Below, in pieces: positions 15,984 through 25,567 of a stretch of 64,000 nt of DNA; position 1 is the first letter of the stretch; every line of letters begins with the position of its first letter. The stretch is from Bacteroidota bacterium (GTDB taxonomy: Bacteria > Bacteroidota > Bacteroidia > Cytophagales > Cyclobacteriaceae), in assembly GCA_024280115.1 (NCBI GenBank), contig JAJRQT010000018.1, positions 1-64,000 of the forward strand. Direction: 5' to 3'. The notes under the pieces are model-generated. The model was not told the origin of the DNA. It searched no databases and saw nothing but the letters and a program-made list of their open reading frames with translations. Position numbers and translations under genes: made by a program.

Positions 15984-17345
15984 ATGAAATATACATCACA
16001 AAAAATAGCGTATCACTTCTTTGCATTGAGTATGCTGCTGTTGGTATTGCAAATCATTTATGGATTTATAATGGGTTTTGCCCACATGGGTTATGATGTG
16101 TTGCACGACATCATTCCATTCAATGCTGCGGTTACAATTCATAAAAACCTGTTGGTTGTATGGATACTCTCAGGATTTATGGGCGCTGCCTACTACATTA
16201 TTCCGGATGAATCAGATAATGAGCTTTGGTCCGTACCAATAGCTAAACTGCAATTCTGGAGTTTTGCCATAGTTGGGGTTGTTGCTGTTGCCGGATTCCA
16301 CGTAGGATGGTGGGAAGGAAGAAAATTTCTCGAAATTCCAAGGCCTCTGGATTATCTCGTTGCAGGAAATGTGATCCTGTTCCTTGTAATCATATTGATG
16401 ACCTTGTTAAAGGGCAAGCAGCAAACCACGACCGCCTGGGTACTCACCATGGGATTGGTTTTTGCAGCATTGTTGTACCTGCCGGGGATGATTTATTTTG
16501 ATAATCTATCAGTTGATTCGTTTTTCAGATGGTGGGTTGTGCACCTTTGGGTTGAGGGAGTTTGGGAATTAATCATGGGAGGCATCCTGTCTTATCTGCT
16601 GATTAAAATTACCGGCGTTGACAGGGAGGTGATTGAAAAGTGGCTCTATGTAGTGGTCGGTTTGACATTCCTGTCAGGAATTCTCGGCACGGGACATCAC
16701 TACTATTACACAGGTGGTCCTGACTACTGGTTGATGATAGGAGGGATTTTCTCAGCAATGGAACCGTTGGCATTTCTCGCAATGACTATTTTCGCTGTGC
16801 AGATGTACAGAAAAGGAAATAAAAAACATCCGAACAAACTCGCCCTCTATTGGACTTTGAATACGGCAATTGTATCTTTTCTTGGAGCAGGATTATTGGG
16901 ATTAGCCCATACCCTTCCAGGAGTCAATCTCTATACACACGGAACTTTGATAACAGCCATGCATGGCCACCTTGCCTTCTGGGGCGCATACGCTTCGTTG
17001 ATTTTTGCAATCATAAGTTATTCGATGCCATTGATGACCGGCAGAAATATATTTGACAATAGAATAGGACATCTTGCCTTCTGGTGCTCGAATATTGGAA
17101 TGGTTGCCATGACTGCTGCATTTGCGGCTGCCGGTATAGCACAAGTTTATTTGGAAAGAATTGCCGGGTATGAGTTCATGGTTGTAGCAAACGAACTTCA
17201 TGCACACTTTTTCGTGCTGATTCTGGCGGCAACCTTATTCACAACTGGTATTGTTTTATACATAGTGAATTTTTTCAAGTTTGGAATGCCTACGGATGAG
17301 GCTTTGCAGACAGAAGATCAATTTGAAGCTTTGAAAACTGCCTGA
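15984..17345 (+). CDS. norB: Nitric-oxide reductase catalytic subunit (cNOR)
   Basis: This 453-residue, 12-helix heme-copper-family membrane protein catalyses NO reduction to N2O. All key ligands are present with the spacing of the Pseudomonas enzyme: His53 and His329 for heme b, His187, His238 and His239 for FeB, His327 for heme b3, and the essential glutamates Glu191 and Glu195 in HLWVEGVWELI. It is the short cytochrome-c-dependent form without the quinol-oxidising N-terminal extension, in keeping with norC upstream. The operon could serve denitrification or NO detoxification; no nitrite or N2O reductase genes are in the window. Confidence 0.97.
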   Translation: MKYTSQKIAYHFFALSMLLLVLQIIYGFIMGFAHMGYDVLHDIIPFNAAVTIHKNLLVVWILSGFMGAAYYIIPDESDNELWSVPIAKLQFWSFAIVGVVAVAGFHVGWWEGRKFLEIPRPLDYLVAGNVILFLVIILMTLLKGKQQTTTAWVLTMGLVFAALLYLPGMIYFDNLSVDSFFRWWVVHLWVEGVWELIMGGILSYLLIKITGVDREVIEKWLYVVVGLTFLSGILGTGHHYYYTGGPDYWLMIGGIFSAMEPLAFLAMTIFAVQMYRKGNKKHPNKLALYWTLNTAIVSFLGAGLLGLAHTLPGVNLYTHGTLITAMHGHLAFWGAYASLIFAIISYSMPLMTGRNIFDNRIGHLAFWCSNIGMVAMTAAFAAAGIAQVYLERIAGYEFMVVANELHAHFFVLILAATLFTTGIVLYIVNFFKFGMPTDEALQTEDQFEALKTA

Positions 17346-17367
17346 TAGCAATTGAAATAAAATTAAC

Positions 17368-17400
17368 AACAGGCTGGCTCTTTGGGGTTGGCCTGTTTTT
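17368..17400 (+). terminator. Hairpin terminator or attenuator between norB and norQ
   Basis: AACAGGC (17368-17374) pairs with GCCTGTT (17391-17397), followed by a T-run. The norQ start lies only about 24 bp on, so it probably lowers expression of norQD relative to norCB rather than ending the operon. Confidence 0.65.
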
Positions 17401-17423
17401 TTAGATATCAATTATATAAAAGC

Positions 17424-18206
17424 ATGCTGATAGAAAAAGAACCTTATTATAAGACCATTGGCCGGGAGGTGGAAGTGTTTGAACACGCGTTCAAAAACAA
17501 GTTGCCGCTCTTGCTCAAAGGTCCAACAGGGACAGGAAAATCGAGATTTGTGGAGTTTATGGCATATAGTATGAAAAAACCCTTGATTACGGTTGCCTGC
17601 CACGAGGAGACATCCGCGACGGATTTATTGGGGAGATATATAATTAAAGGAACAGAGACTGTCTGGAAAGATGGTCCGCTAACAAAAGCGGTGAAAGATG
17701 GTGCGATTATCTATCTCGATGAAATTGCTGAAGCCAGGCCGGATGTGATTGTGGCCATTCACCCGCTGACAGATTTTCGAAGATCGTTATACCTTGATAA
17801 ATTGGGATCGGAGGTATTGGCAAAAGAAGATTTTATGTTTGTTGCCTCTTTCAACCCTGGTTATCAGAAGGGATTTAAGGAGCTCAAACCATCGACACGA
17901 CAGCGATTTGTTTCCATGTCTTTTGAATATCCAAGTCCAAAAATGGAAGCTGAGATTATTATTGCTGAAACAGGTGTGGAAGAAGGCGACGCCAAAAAGT
18001 TGGTAAAGATTGGAACTAAGATCAGAAATCTTACTGAAATGGGGTTGGCAGAAACTGTGTCAACGCGATTGCTGGTGGATGCCGGAAAATTGATTCATAG
18101 TGGATTGAGCAAACGTCTCGCCGTGGAGGTGGCGGTTGTGGAGCCACTGACCGATGATCCTGATTCACTGGCAGCATTAATTGAGTTGACAAGTATGATG
18201 ATATAG
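17424..18206 (+). CDS. norQ: NorQ/CbbQ-type AAA+ ATPase
   Basis: This 260-residue MoxR-group AAA+ protein has Walker A GPTGTGKS (33-40), Walker B IIYLDE (95-100), and a downstream arginine region (KPSTRQRFVSM). With NorD it forms the chaperone complex that inserts the non-heme iron FeB into NorB. ATG 17424 is chosen since it starts directly with the conserved MLIEKEPYYKTIG; the longer frame would begin inside the preceding terminator. Unusually, the gap to norD (264 bp) is filled with repeats. Confidence 0.93.
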   Translation: MLIEKEPYYKTIGREVEVFEHAFKNKLPLLLKGPTGTGKSRFVEFMAYSMKKPLITVACHEETSATDLLGRYIIKGTETVWKDGPLTKAVKDGAIIYLDEIAEARPDVIVAIHPLTDFRRSLYLDKLGSEVLAKEDFMFVASFNPGYQKGFKELKPSTRQRFVSMSFEYPSPKMEAEIIIAETGVEEGDAKKLVKIGTKIRNLTEMGLAETVSTRLLVDAGKLIHSGLSKRLAVEVAVVEPLTDDPDSLAALIELTSMMI

Positions 18207-18285
18207 TAATGAGATAATGCTTAATTGATAGAATATGAGTATGGACGAATAATTTAGGATAATGGAATTTTATAAACTCATTACT
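18205..18285. repeat. Inverted-repeat bounded segment after norQ
   Basis: AGTAATGAG (18205-18213) and CTCATTACT (18277-18285) form a perfect 9-bp inverted repeat enclosing 63 bp. It overlaps the norQ stop codon and could be a small palindromic insertion or fold into a long-range hairpin in the nor mRNA. Confidence 0.45.
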
Positions 18286-18316
18286 CGTTTAAACATTGTG
18301 TCCACTCCAAATAGTC

Positions 18317-18416
18317 AGAATTCATTGATTTTCAACTATCCCCCTAACCCCTAAAGGGGAAGCCGTTGAAAATCAAAGAATTCTGCAAAGTCCCTTGCCT
18401 CGCCGGCAGGCGGGCC
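18317..18416. repeat. Palindromic element in the norQ-norD gap
   Basis: The arm 18317-18336 (AGAATTCATTGATTTTCAAC) and its near-perfect complement 18365-18384 (one mismatch) flank a C-run/G-run core CCCCTAACCCCTAAAGGGG. It is followed at 18396-18415 by a GCCGGCAGGCGGG palindrome. The CCCCTAA...AGGGG core is a dispersed intergenic motif in many Bacteroidota (general recollection). Confidence 0.65.
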
Positions 18417-18470
18417 TTCAGGGGTGTTATAATTTTCGGAGTAGATTCAACATTAAAGCATTATAAAAAT

Positions 18471-20243
18471 ATGGAGCTGGATCAACTTTTATTTAAAAAA
18501 GTATTCGATTACTTCAATAAACGGAGGAAGGCAAAACCGGAAAATGCTGTCCACAGTGTATCCCTGGATGAGATGAATTCCAGATTTATTATTCTGTCCA
18601 GAGCCTTATGCGGTGAACCAATAGAAATTTTCTCCTCAGAAAGAGAAGGAGGTTGGAAAGACAATATATTTTTCCTTCCCGGGGAACTATCACTATTCAA
18701 TTCCACGGAGAAAAATATTCAATTCTATATATTCAGAATCTTTTACTTGTCCATTCAAAAAGAACTAAAGTATAATTGGTCTCACCTCGAATCAAAATCC
18801 ACAAAGGAATCTCAAGGAAAAGCAATAGCAACATCTGGCCTTGTATTGGAAAAATTATTTGATGAATTTCCCTTGCTAAAAGACGTCCATGATAAATTAC
18901 TGGAAGAATGGTCTGAAATCCACAAGGTACAAGAACAATCGGAAGGCCCTGACTTATCGTGGTTTTACGGGAGATGGATGAAAAATTCAGAGCATTACGG
19001 GAAAAGGGAGGAATTAAGAAATGTCAATAATATTCCTTTTAAAGGAAATCAGGTCACGGCTAAAACGGAAATGAAAGCAAAGCAGGCTGATGAAGTAGAA
19101 GTTATGACCGTGGATAAAAAATCGCAGGAAGATTATGTGCTCACACACAATTTTGAAAAAGTTGAGACGATAGATGAATTTAATGGAGTGTGGAGGGATT
19201 TTGATGGTGACGATTCATTGAAAGAAGATTCGGAAGCGCTGAGCGATTATAATCTGAAGCACATGGTTCGCGTGGACGATCCTGTACATTCTGTATATCA
19301 GGCGGAGTTTGCAGGGAATGCAACGATTGCTGAAAGCTCAGAAAAAAATGCAGAGCAATTTCACTATGTGTATCCTGAGTGGGATTATTCTAAAAGAGTG
19401 TACAAGCATGACTATTGCAAGGTTTTCCCAATTCAGCTTACAAATTCCAAACCGGATTATTATCAAAAAACCATGGAGCATAACCGGGCAGTGTTGCTGA
19501 AACTAAGGAAGATTTTTGCCCGGCTGAATAACGATTATGAGCAAATCCGGCGGCAAACAAGTGGAGAACATATTGATATTGATGCGGTGACGGATATGTT
19601 TGCTGACTTGAAGGCCAGGCATACCCCGGACGAAAAAATTTATATTACCAAACGTAAACGCAAGAAGGATCTTTCATTGCTATTTTTATTGGATCTGAGT
19701 CTTTCAAGTGACGGGTATGCGAAAGGAAACAGAATCATTGATATTGAAAAGCAGGTTTCCATTTTGTTTGGCGAAGTACTCAATGAATATTTCGTAGATT
19801 TTCAAATAGACGGATTTTATTCTAAGACGAGGAATAATACCTCCTATATCACTCTGAAATCATTTGACGAACCCTGGCAAAAAGCCAAATTAAAAATCGG
19901 ATCGGTGCAGCCACAGGGTTATACGAGAATTGGCCCTGCGCTCCGACACGCCAGCACATTATTGCAAAAAAGAGATGTGCGAAAGAAATGGCTCATCTTG
20001 CTATCTGATGGGAAACCCAATGATTATGACCGCTATGAGGGCAAATACGGCATCAGGGATATAAAGCAAGCCTTGCGGGAAATGGAGGGAGAAGGCATCA
20101 ACAATTATGCCGTGGCTATTGAGGAGCAGGCAAAATATTATCTTCCCCAGATGTTTGGAAATAATCACTACAATGTCCTTTCGAGCCCGGTAGAGATGAT
20201 CAACTCGCTTACAAAATTATACAAACGTATCGAATATCATTAA
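18471..20243 (+). CDS. norD: NorD, von Willebrand factor A domain protein
   Basis: This 590-residue protein ends in a VWA domain (about 400-590) with the MIDAS motif DLSLS (Asp408, Ser410, Ser412), the stretch YTRIGPALRHA and the strand WLILLSDGKPNDYD. NorD partners the NorQ ATPase in maturing the NO-reductase iron centre. The N-terminal 400 residues are poorly conserved and charged. ATG 18471 is chosen: the open frame extends upstream only through repeat DNA (CLAGRRAFRG comes from the GGCAGGCGGG palindrome). It is followed by norE after 6 bp. Confidence 0.92.
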   Translation: MELDQLLFKKVFDYFNKRRKAKPENAVHSVSLDEMNSRFIILSRALCGEPIEIFSSEREGGWKDNIFFLPGELSLFNSTEKNIQFYIFRIFYLSIQKELKYNWSHLESKSTKESQGKAIATSGLVLEKLFDEFPLLKDVHDKLLEEWSEIHKVQEQSEGPDLSWFYGRWMKNSEHYGKREELRNVNNIPFKGNQVTAKTEMKAKQADEVEVMTVDKKSQEDYVLTHNFEKVETIDEFNGVWRDFDGDDSLKEDSEALSDYNLKHMVRVDDPVHSVYQAEFAGNATIAESSEKNAEQFHYVYPEWDYSKRVYKHDYCKVFPIQLTNSKPDYYQKTMEHNRAVLLKLRKIFARLNNDYEQIRRQTSGEHIDIDAVTDMFADLKARHTPDEKIYITKRKRKKDLSLLFLLDLSLSSDGYAKGNRIIDIEKQVSILFGEVLNEYFVDFQIDGFYSKTRNNTSYITLKSFDEPWQKAKLKIGSVQPQGYTRIGPALRHASTLLQKRDVRKKWLILLSDGKPNDYDRYEGKYGIRDIKQALREMEGEGINNYAVAIEEQAKYYLPQMFGNNHYNVLSSPVEMINSLTKLYKRIEYH

Positions 20244-20249
20244 TTGTCC

Positions 20250-20831
20250 ATGGACTCAGAAAATATAAAAACTAAAAGTATTTATTATCCTCCCGGCGGC
20301 ATCCTGATTTGGATGATCGTCTTTATTGAAATGATGACTTTCATGATTGCACTCGCGGTATTCGTTGTTCAGCGGAGTGCGAATATTGAATTATTTCAGG
20401 AATCTCAGCAATTATTGAACAAGCATTTTGGTGTTATCAATACCGTTTTTCTTGTGACAGCGGGGTTCTTTATGGCCAATGCTTTACACAAGCTGAAGCT
20501 TGGAGATAGTAAAGCAAGCGCCCGAAATATCAACGTATCCATTCTGCTGGGATTTTCATTTTTAGCGCTAAAAAGTTATGAGTATTTTGACAAGATCACT
20601 CATGGAGTTGGACTGGATCATAGTGATTTTTTCATGTTTTATTGGCTGTTAACTGGTTTTCACTTCATTCATGTGTTGGCAGGATTGGTCATTTTAATAG
20701 TTTTAAAATTCTATATAAAGAAAGGGTATTATTCTGAGTCAAACCATGAAGATGTAGAAACCGGCGCTGTGTTTTGGCACATGTGCGATTTAATATGGCT
20801 CATGCTTTTTCCAATCCTATATTTGCTTTGA
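20250..20831 (+). CDS. norE: NorE, cytochrome-oxidase subunit III-like membrane protein
   Basis: This 193-residue protein has five transmembrane helices and belongs to the COX3/NorE group (WMIVFIEMMTF, GFHFIHVLAGLVIL, GAVFWHMCDLIWLMLFP). It is not part of the catalytic core; accessory NorE and NorF improve NO-reductase function in denitrifiers. ATG 20250 lies 6 bp after the norD stop, and the in-frame TTG directly at that stop is less likely. norF begins 2 bp after its stop. Confidence 0.9.
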   Translation: MDSENIKTKSIYYPPGGILIWMIVFIEMMTFMIALAVFVVQRSANIELFQESQQLLNKHFGVINTVFLVTAGFFMANALHKLKLGDSKASARNINVSILLGFSFLALKSYEYFDKITHGVGLDHSDFFMFYWLLTGFHFIHVLAGLVILIVLKFYIKKGYYSESNHEDVETGAVFWHMCDLIWLMLFPILYLL

Positions 20832-20833
20832 AA

Positions 20834-21079
20834 ATGAATAGAAATTTAATCGTTTGGATAATCCTTATTGTACTGTCATTGATCAGCTATTTTTCTTCTG
20901 ATTCATCAGTTGGCAATTATTCAGTCCTTGCGCTAATGGCAATTGTAATCATAAAATGCAGCTTAGTGGGTTTCAGATTTATGGAATTGCATAAAGCCCA
21001 TGCAGCATGGAAGATCACCTTTCTTTCGATGGTGGGGATATTTACCGTGATCATTTCCATAGTTGTATTAAGAACTTAG
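20834..21079 (+). CDS. norF: NorF-like small membrane protein (COX4-type)
   Basis: This 81-residue protein has three hydrophobic helices (about 5-20, 26-45, 58-79). The phrase KCSLVGFRFMELHKAHAAWK is typical of the cytochrome c oxidase subunit IV/NorF group. It is the last gene of the nor operon, starting at ATG 20834, 2 bp after norE. Its small size and position support the assignment more than sequence conservation does. Confidence 0.82.
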   Translation: MNRNLIVWIILIVLSLISYFSSDSSVGNYSVLALMAIVIIKCSLVGFRFMELHKAHAAWKITFLSMVGIFTVIISIVVLRT

Positions 21080-21143
21080 AGATCATTATATTGAATAAAT
21101 AACCTGGGAAATTTTATAGGAATGTAATCTAACAACAAAATTT

Positions 21144-23282
21144 TTATTTGCTTTCATTATTCCTTTTAAGCAAATACCACAAAGTTTTATGCTGCGCTCC
21201 AATCACGAATGACTGATGCTGACCTTTTACCCTCACCCTTATCTCTTCTCCAATGTTTCCATCCGGATTCAGCGTATAGACAACAAAATTATCCATATTC
21301 TCAAAGTAAATTTTGGCTGGGATTCCTTCTGCACGAGTTGGCGAGTTTCCCCATCCCCCTCCTACTGTTGTTTTATCTTTATTCCACTGCATATCAGTAT
21401 TTTCTACCCTGCCCGCAGCAATCAGCAATATCGCTGATGAATTTTCAATCGGTTTCCCATCAAGGGAAGCTAAAGCAATGGTCGCCCAATTGAAGGCGGT
21501 TGTATCCATGGCGATTGAAACATTTCCCATTGTTATATTTTTCCCTCCAATGTAGCCGACAGCAGCCTTCACTGCCTCCGCATTAATCGTGAAAACTGAT
21601 GTTATGGAATCCCTATTATTCCATGTCAATTCGCCGGTTTCACTTACCCATGAACCTTCAGGCTCTTCAATGGATTCGGAAAGCTTTACTTCCTCCCCAT
21701 TTAAGCTTACTTCCATTGGATGCATCAAAGTTAGTGCGTTTGGTGCGCCGGCTTTTTCCCAGATATAATTCATGTTTGACCCATGCAATCGCAATCGGTT
21801 TCCTGAATCTACCAGCTCATCGATTACGGTGCTTTCCGGTAGTTGCAACTGTACAATATGTTTACCACTTGTAACAGCTCCCATTCTGAATATTATAGAT
21901 CCGATAGGTATAAAGATCTGCTTTAGCGGATGACCGGCACTTGAGAAAAATCCGGATATTTTTCCCTGATCCCACGGGCTATTAAATGTGAAATGGTATA
22001 TACCATCCCAATTTTGGAAAGCGGCAACCGCATTGAGCATAGGATACATTTCGGCGACGTAAAAATTTGGCGCCGGATGGTCATATTCACTAATAGTCAA
22101 TGGCATTCCGGCGACACGATGCTGTCCGAATCTTGCCAATGTTCCGGATTTTTTATCTGTGACCATCGAAGAATTCCTGATCAGCCACTCGGTTCTTGAC
22201 CAACTTTTCCCTGGAAATTTGGGATGTTGCCAGTAGGCATGCACATCGATAAAATCAGAATAGGTTGCTTCCCTGTGAATGCCGGCAACTCCACTGTAAG
22301 ATGCCTGAGAGTCAGTTATTAGAGCACTCGCCTTAAGATCATTTTTAACATAACCGATCATTTCCTCGGCATAGCTCATTTCAGTATCGACCAGAAATTT
22401 CCAGAAAATCTCTTTCTGCTCCGTTGTAGCATGGTTTTCATATCCTTCAATAATTTCAAAAATATCCGGTTGCCCTGACCTCTTTGCATTAGATCTAATC
22501 CAGATTTTCCATTGTTTTAGTAAAGCGGTTTTATGATCACCTTTTAATTGTGGTAAAAGTTTCCAGCTGGAAATTAATGAATTCTCGTTGTTGATTTCTA
22601 TAAAAGCAACAGCCGGTTCTTCCATATAAGATTTTCCTGTATAAGGATTTTTATGCGTTAGTAATTCCCGCGCATAATCTTTTTGCATTTCAATATAAGG
22701 GCGGTAGAATTGATCGATCGTTTTGCCAAAATTGAATTGCCCAATATCATAATCAACGCCGGGATACGTTCGGGAAACGTGCAAATTTAAATTTGAATAA
22801 ACGCCATGGATTTTCAACTGATATATCAACCAGTCAAGTTTATCTACCTGTTCAGGATCAAATTTCTGCATAGATTCATCCCAAATCCCGGCGGGCGAGG
22901 ATCTCATATCCATATGGTGAAACCTGACTACATTCATGCCCATTTTGGCTAATCTGGCAGCAATAAGTTTAGCCGTTTCCTTGTCAGGAAAACAGGATGA
23001 AAATGTCAGATTCGTTCCAAAAAATCGTATCCTTTTCTCTGATCCGTTTACAAAATGTCCGTCCTTCACAGTAACAAATCCAGATTCACCGGCCACATCT
23101 TCATTTAAAAAAGATAAGTTGATGACATTTTCCGTAGTATCTAGATCAGACACTACAAAATCAAACCAGCCATATTCCGGTATTTCCTCCTTTTCCTTTG
23201 CGCAGGATGCTAAGAGTATTACTGAAAATGTTAAAATGACTAAACATAATTTTTTAATGAATTGGAATAGTATAGTGGCCAT
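21144..23282 (-). CDS. Secreted lipoprotein glycoside hydrolase, GH5/clan A-like
   Basis: This 712-residue protein has a lipoprotein signal ending in LLASC (Cys27). A TIM-barrel domain (about 75-420) carries MGMNVVRFHH early, the acid/base pair Asn-Glu at INNEN (Glu233), DVHAYWQHP, and the likely nucleophile Glu399 in LTISEYDHP. The C-terminal 290 residues form beta-rich accessory domains. The order Asn-Glu then Glu fits retaining clan GH-A enzymes such as GH5. The substrate is unknown, with beta-mannan or beta-glucan most likely. The gene is convergent with the nor operon. Confidence 0.8.
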   Translation of the reverse strand: MATILFQFIKKLCLVILTFSVILLASCAKEKEEIPEYGWFDFVVSDLDTTENVINLSFLNEDVAGESGFVTVKDGHFVNGSEKRIRFFGTNLTFSSCFPDKETAKLIAARLAKMGMNVVRFHHMDMRSSPAGIWDESMQKFDPEQVDKLDWLIYQLKIHGVYSNLNLHVSRTYPGVDYDIGQFNFGKTIDQFYRPYIEMQKDYARELLTHKNPYTGKSYMEEPAVAFIEINNENSLISSWKLLPQLKGDHKTALLKQWKIWIRSNAKRSGQPDIFEIIEGYENHATTEQKEIFWKFLVDTEMSYAEEMIGYVKNDLKASALITDSQASYSGVAGIHREATYSDFIDVHAYWQHPKFPGKSWSRTEWLIRNSSMVTDKKSGTLARFGQHRVAGMPLTISEYDHPAPNFYVAEMYPMLNAVAAFQNWDGIYHFTFNSPWDQGKISGFFSSAGHPLKQIFIPIGSIIFRMGAVTSGKHIVQLQLPESTVIDELVDSGNRLRLHGSNMNYIWEKAGAPNALTLMHPMEVSLNGEEVKLSESIEEPEGSWVSETGELTWNNRDSITSVFTINAEAVKAAVGYIGGKNITMGNVSIAMDTTAFNWATIALASLDGKPIENSSAILLIAAGRVENTDMQWNKDKTTVGGGWGNSPTRAEGIPAKIYFENMDNFVVYTLNPDGNIGEEIRVRVKGQHQSFVIGAQHKTLWYLLKRNNESK

Positions 23283-23603
23283 TATTTCGGGATTAGGTGA
23301 AGAATAATTTCTTTTCAGAATTTGAAAATTTCCTTTATTAAAGTTAATGAATAAAGATTTTAATACTTTAAAATATGCAGATTAATAAATTAGAGAAACA
23401 CATATTATTTTAATGAAACTATATGAGATTTTCATCTTTGTAGTATTGTTTCATATAAGGAATTTGAGAACATCCTTTAACTTTATAAGAATTATACGCG
23501 GCTATTTACTTTTAAATAAAGATCGAAATTCAGAGTTCTTTGAGAGTAACTTTGCGCAGGGGAAAGCATTAAAATTTTCTGCAACTAACTTTAAAAAATT
23601 GGA
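23283..23603. other. Intergenic region, nothing recognised
   Basis: AT-rich DNA between two minus-strand genes. The 64-codon plus-strand frame at 23413-23607 is low-complexity and is not supported as a gene. Confidence 0.5.
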
Positions 23604-24110
23604 TTAAGAACTTAACGACCTCATCCTTTCCACAACACGTGCCAGCTCTTTCACTTCCTCTGTATCAAGATCGTGAAGAATTGCAGATGAGAGTTGAATT
23701 CTAAGTTGATCGATACCACCTTCAACTTCCAGTTTCTTTTTACGAAAATAATTTTCAATATCCACTCCCGCAAGATTCAAGGCAGCAACCTCCTTCCAAC
23801 TAACTTTTTGTCCCAGATTTTTCACAACGATCATAGCTTTTGCAGTCCTCTCTACATCCCCTCCAGCCAGGTAGTGCATTTCTAAATCAGCCACAGCTAC
23901 ATGAATGCCTGATTTTTGAAGAGAAATTAAATTATTAATGATCAGCTTAGGTGGCGTTTTCCTGATTCGCATGAATACTAATTCAAACAGTTCAACTTTG
24001 ACTCCTGAAAAAATTGCAGTGATCCAAAGATTTACTGGTATGAAGTAGGTTAATATAAATAGGAAAATAATTCCAATCGTCAGAACAATTAAAAGAGTAA
24101 CAGGTTCCAT
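23604..24110 (-). CDS. Half-length FloA/YdfA-type (SigW-regulon) membrane protein
   Basis: This 168-residue protein has an N-terminal hydrophobic hairpin (about 5-45, [19 protein letters not shown] and [15 protein letters not shown]), followed by the motif-rich segment typical of flotillin-like Flo[45 protein letters not shown]. FloA proteins have about 330 residues; this one stops soon after the LAGVDI region and ends in a short helical tail ERMRSLSS. I see no FloA-like sequence beyond the stop, so it looks like a natural short form rather than a frameshift. FloA organises membrane microdomains; the role of this form is unknown. Confidence 0.75.
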   Translation of the reverse strand: MEPVTLLIVLTIGIIFLFILTYFIPVNLWITAIFSGVKVELFELVFMRIRKTPPKLIINNLISLQKSGIHVAVADLEMHYLAGGDVERTAKAMIVVKNLGQKVSWKEVAALNLAGVDIENYFRKKKLEVEGGIDQLRIQLSSAILHDLDTEEVKELARVVERMRSLSS

Positions 24111-24204
24111 AAATCTTTGTATTAATATAAAAAAGGATATTAATAAAATTTAAATATTGAAATTTTATTAATAATTAAATAGGGGCTTATTCTTTTCAAG
24201 TAGT

Positions 24205-25437
24205 TCATTTAAAGTCTTTTACAGCTTCAAACATCGCCAAAATATTTTCTGCAGGAACCCCCGGAAGAATGTTATGTACCTGCTGGAAAACAAATCCACC
24301 ATCCGGACTCATAATCTCGAGCTGTTGTTTGGTATGTTTGTAAACTTCTTCAGGACTTCCATTTGGTAGTATTTGTTGTGTATCGCATCCGCCTCCCCAA
24401 AAAACCATCTCACTGCCAAAGTCTTTTTTTAGTAGGGCAGACTCCATGCCACGGGCAGTTATCTGCACAGGATTGATGGTATCTAATCCTGCATCGATCA
24501 GATCGGGCAACAATTCCCTGACGCCCCCACAGCAATGCAGCATCACTTTTACATCTGCAAGCTCCTTGGCTCTATCCCACATTAGCTGATGTCTGGGTTT
24601 AAAATATTCGCGGTACATCTCCGGTGATATTTGCGGACCGGATTGCATACCCAGGTCATCACCAAAAAGAATGATATCAATGGAATCTCCAACAGTGCCC
24701 ATGAATTTTTCAAGGTTTTCCAGATGAATCCCGGTCAATCGATCCAGAAATTTGTGCACTCCGGTTGGGTCCAGGGCCAGGTTCAAAAGGAATTTATCGT
24801 TTCTATAAAGCATCTGACCTGACTCAAGTAAATTTCCTCCAAATAAACCGATGATTGCCCGGTCAGTTGATTGCCGAAGTTTCGCTGCAGATTTTGCCAA
24901 TATTTTATCTCCTTCGGGGCCATCTGCCAAAGGACCTGGAGGCGATGCTACGGTATGCCACATGGATTCTGTCATGGCCCCACTTACATCACTTTGATCC
25001 ACATCGTCACTATAAAATGGATAAAACACTTGTTCAAAAAACTGTGCCCCATCTGGCATTTGGGCAATTATACGACCCGATTCACTCCGAATGATCCATC
25101 GTTTTTCTTCCCGTTCCACATTTATCCATTCAGGCAGAAAGCAATCCGTACCATCCGGTAAAACCCAGGGTTTCCAATCCTTATCGTCAAGGGCAAATGC
25201 TCTTCCCAACTCAATAGTATCTATACCTAACAAATCCAGAACATCTTCATCGAGAACAGCTAATTGTTGTATGGGATCATACACCCTGACGGGTTTGGGT
25301 TTTAAACCTAAAGCTTTTCTCAATGGAGGATAGACACTTGCTGAAAGACCTGATGACCGGTGACCGGAAAAATCTACAGGGACCCGATCCGACGCTTTAA
25401 ATTCAAAGGCTTTTAATACCCGTTCTCTTGATGTCAT
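24205..25437 (-). CDS. Uroporphyrinogen decarboxylase (URO-D) family protein
   Basis: This 410-residue TIM-barrel protein of the URO-D/MtaA superfamily starts MTSRERVLKAFEFKASDRVP, the usual opening of the non-heme branch. It contains FGDDLGMQSGPQISPEMY and the thiol/zinc-like motif LHCCGGV at about residue 303. True HemE proteins are about 340 residues and have a different N-terminal Arg motif. This branch includes corrinoid-dependent methyltransferases and enzymes of uncertain function seen near sugar-degradation genes. The neighbours (GH5-like, GH29) fit the latter setting. The reaction is not assigned. Confidence 0.85.
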   Translation of the reverse strand: MTSRERVLKAFEFKASDRVPVDFSGHRSSGLSASVYPPLRKALGLKPKPVRVYDPIQQLAVLDEDVLDLLGIDTIELGRAFALDDKDWKPWVLPDGTDCFLPEWINVEREEKRWIIRSESGRIIAQMPDGAQFFEQVFYPFYSDDVDQSDVSGAMTESMWHTVASPPGPLADGPEGDKILAKSAAKLRQSTDRAIIGLFGGNLLESGQMLYRNDKFLLNLALDPTGVHKFLDRLTGIHLENLEKFMGTVGDSIDIILFGDDLGMQSGPQISPEMYREYFKPRHQLMWDRAKELADVKVMLHCCGGVRELLPDLIDAGLDTINPVQITARGMESALLKKDFGSEMVFWGGGCDTQQILPNGSPEEVYKHTKQQLEIMSPDGGFVFQQVHNILPGVPAENILAMFEAVKDFK

Positions 25438-25567
25438 GGTATGAAATGATTATATGAAAATTCGAATAGGCGAAGTAACAACTATTTATAATGTTTGCAA
25501 ATAGGAAAATTTAAAAACTGCTTTCCAGATCAATGGGACATATCCTGTTTTAAGGTGTTGAATAACT

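Noticed and set aside
23413-23607. 64-codon plus-strand frame near the FloA-like gene
   Set aside because: Low-complexity, AT-driven and overlapping the 3' end of a well-supported gene on the other strand.
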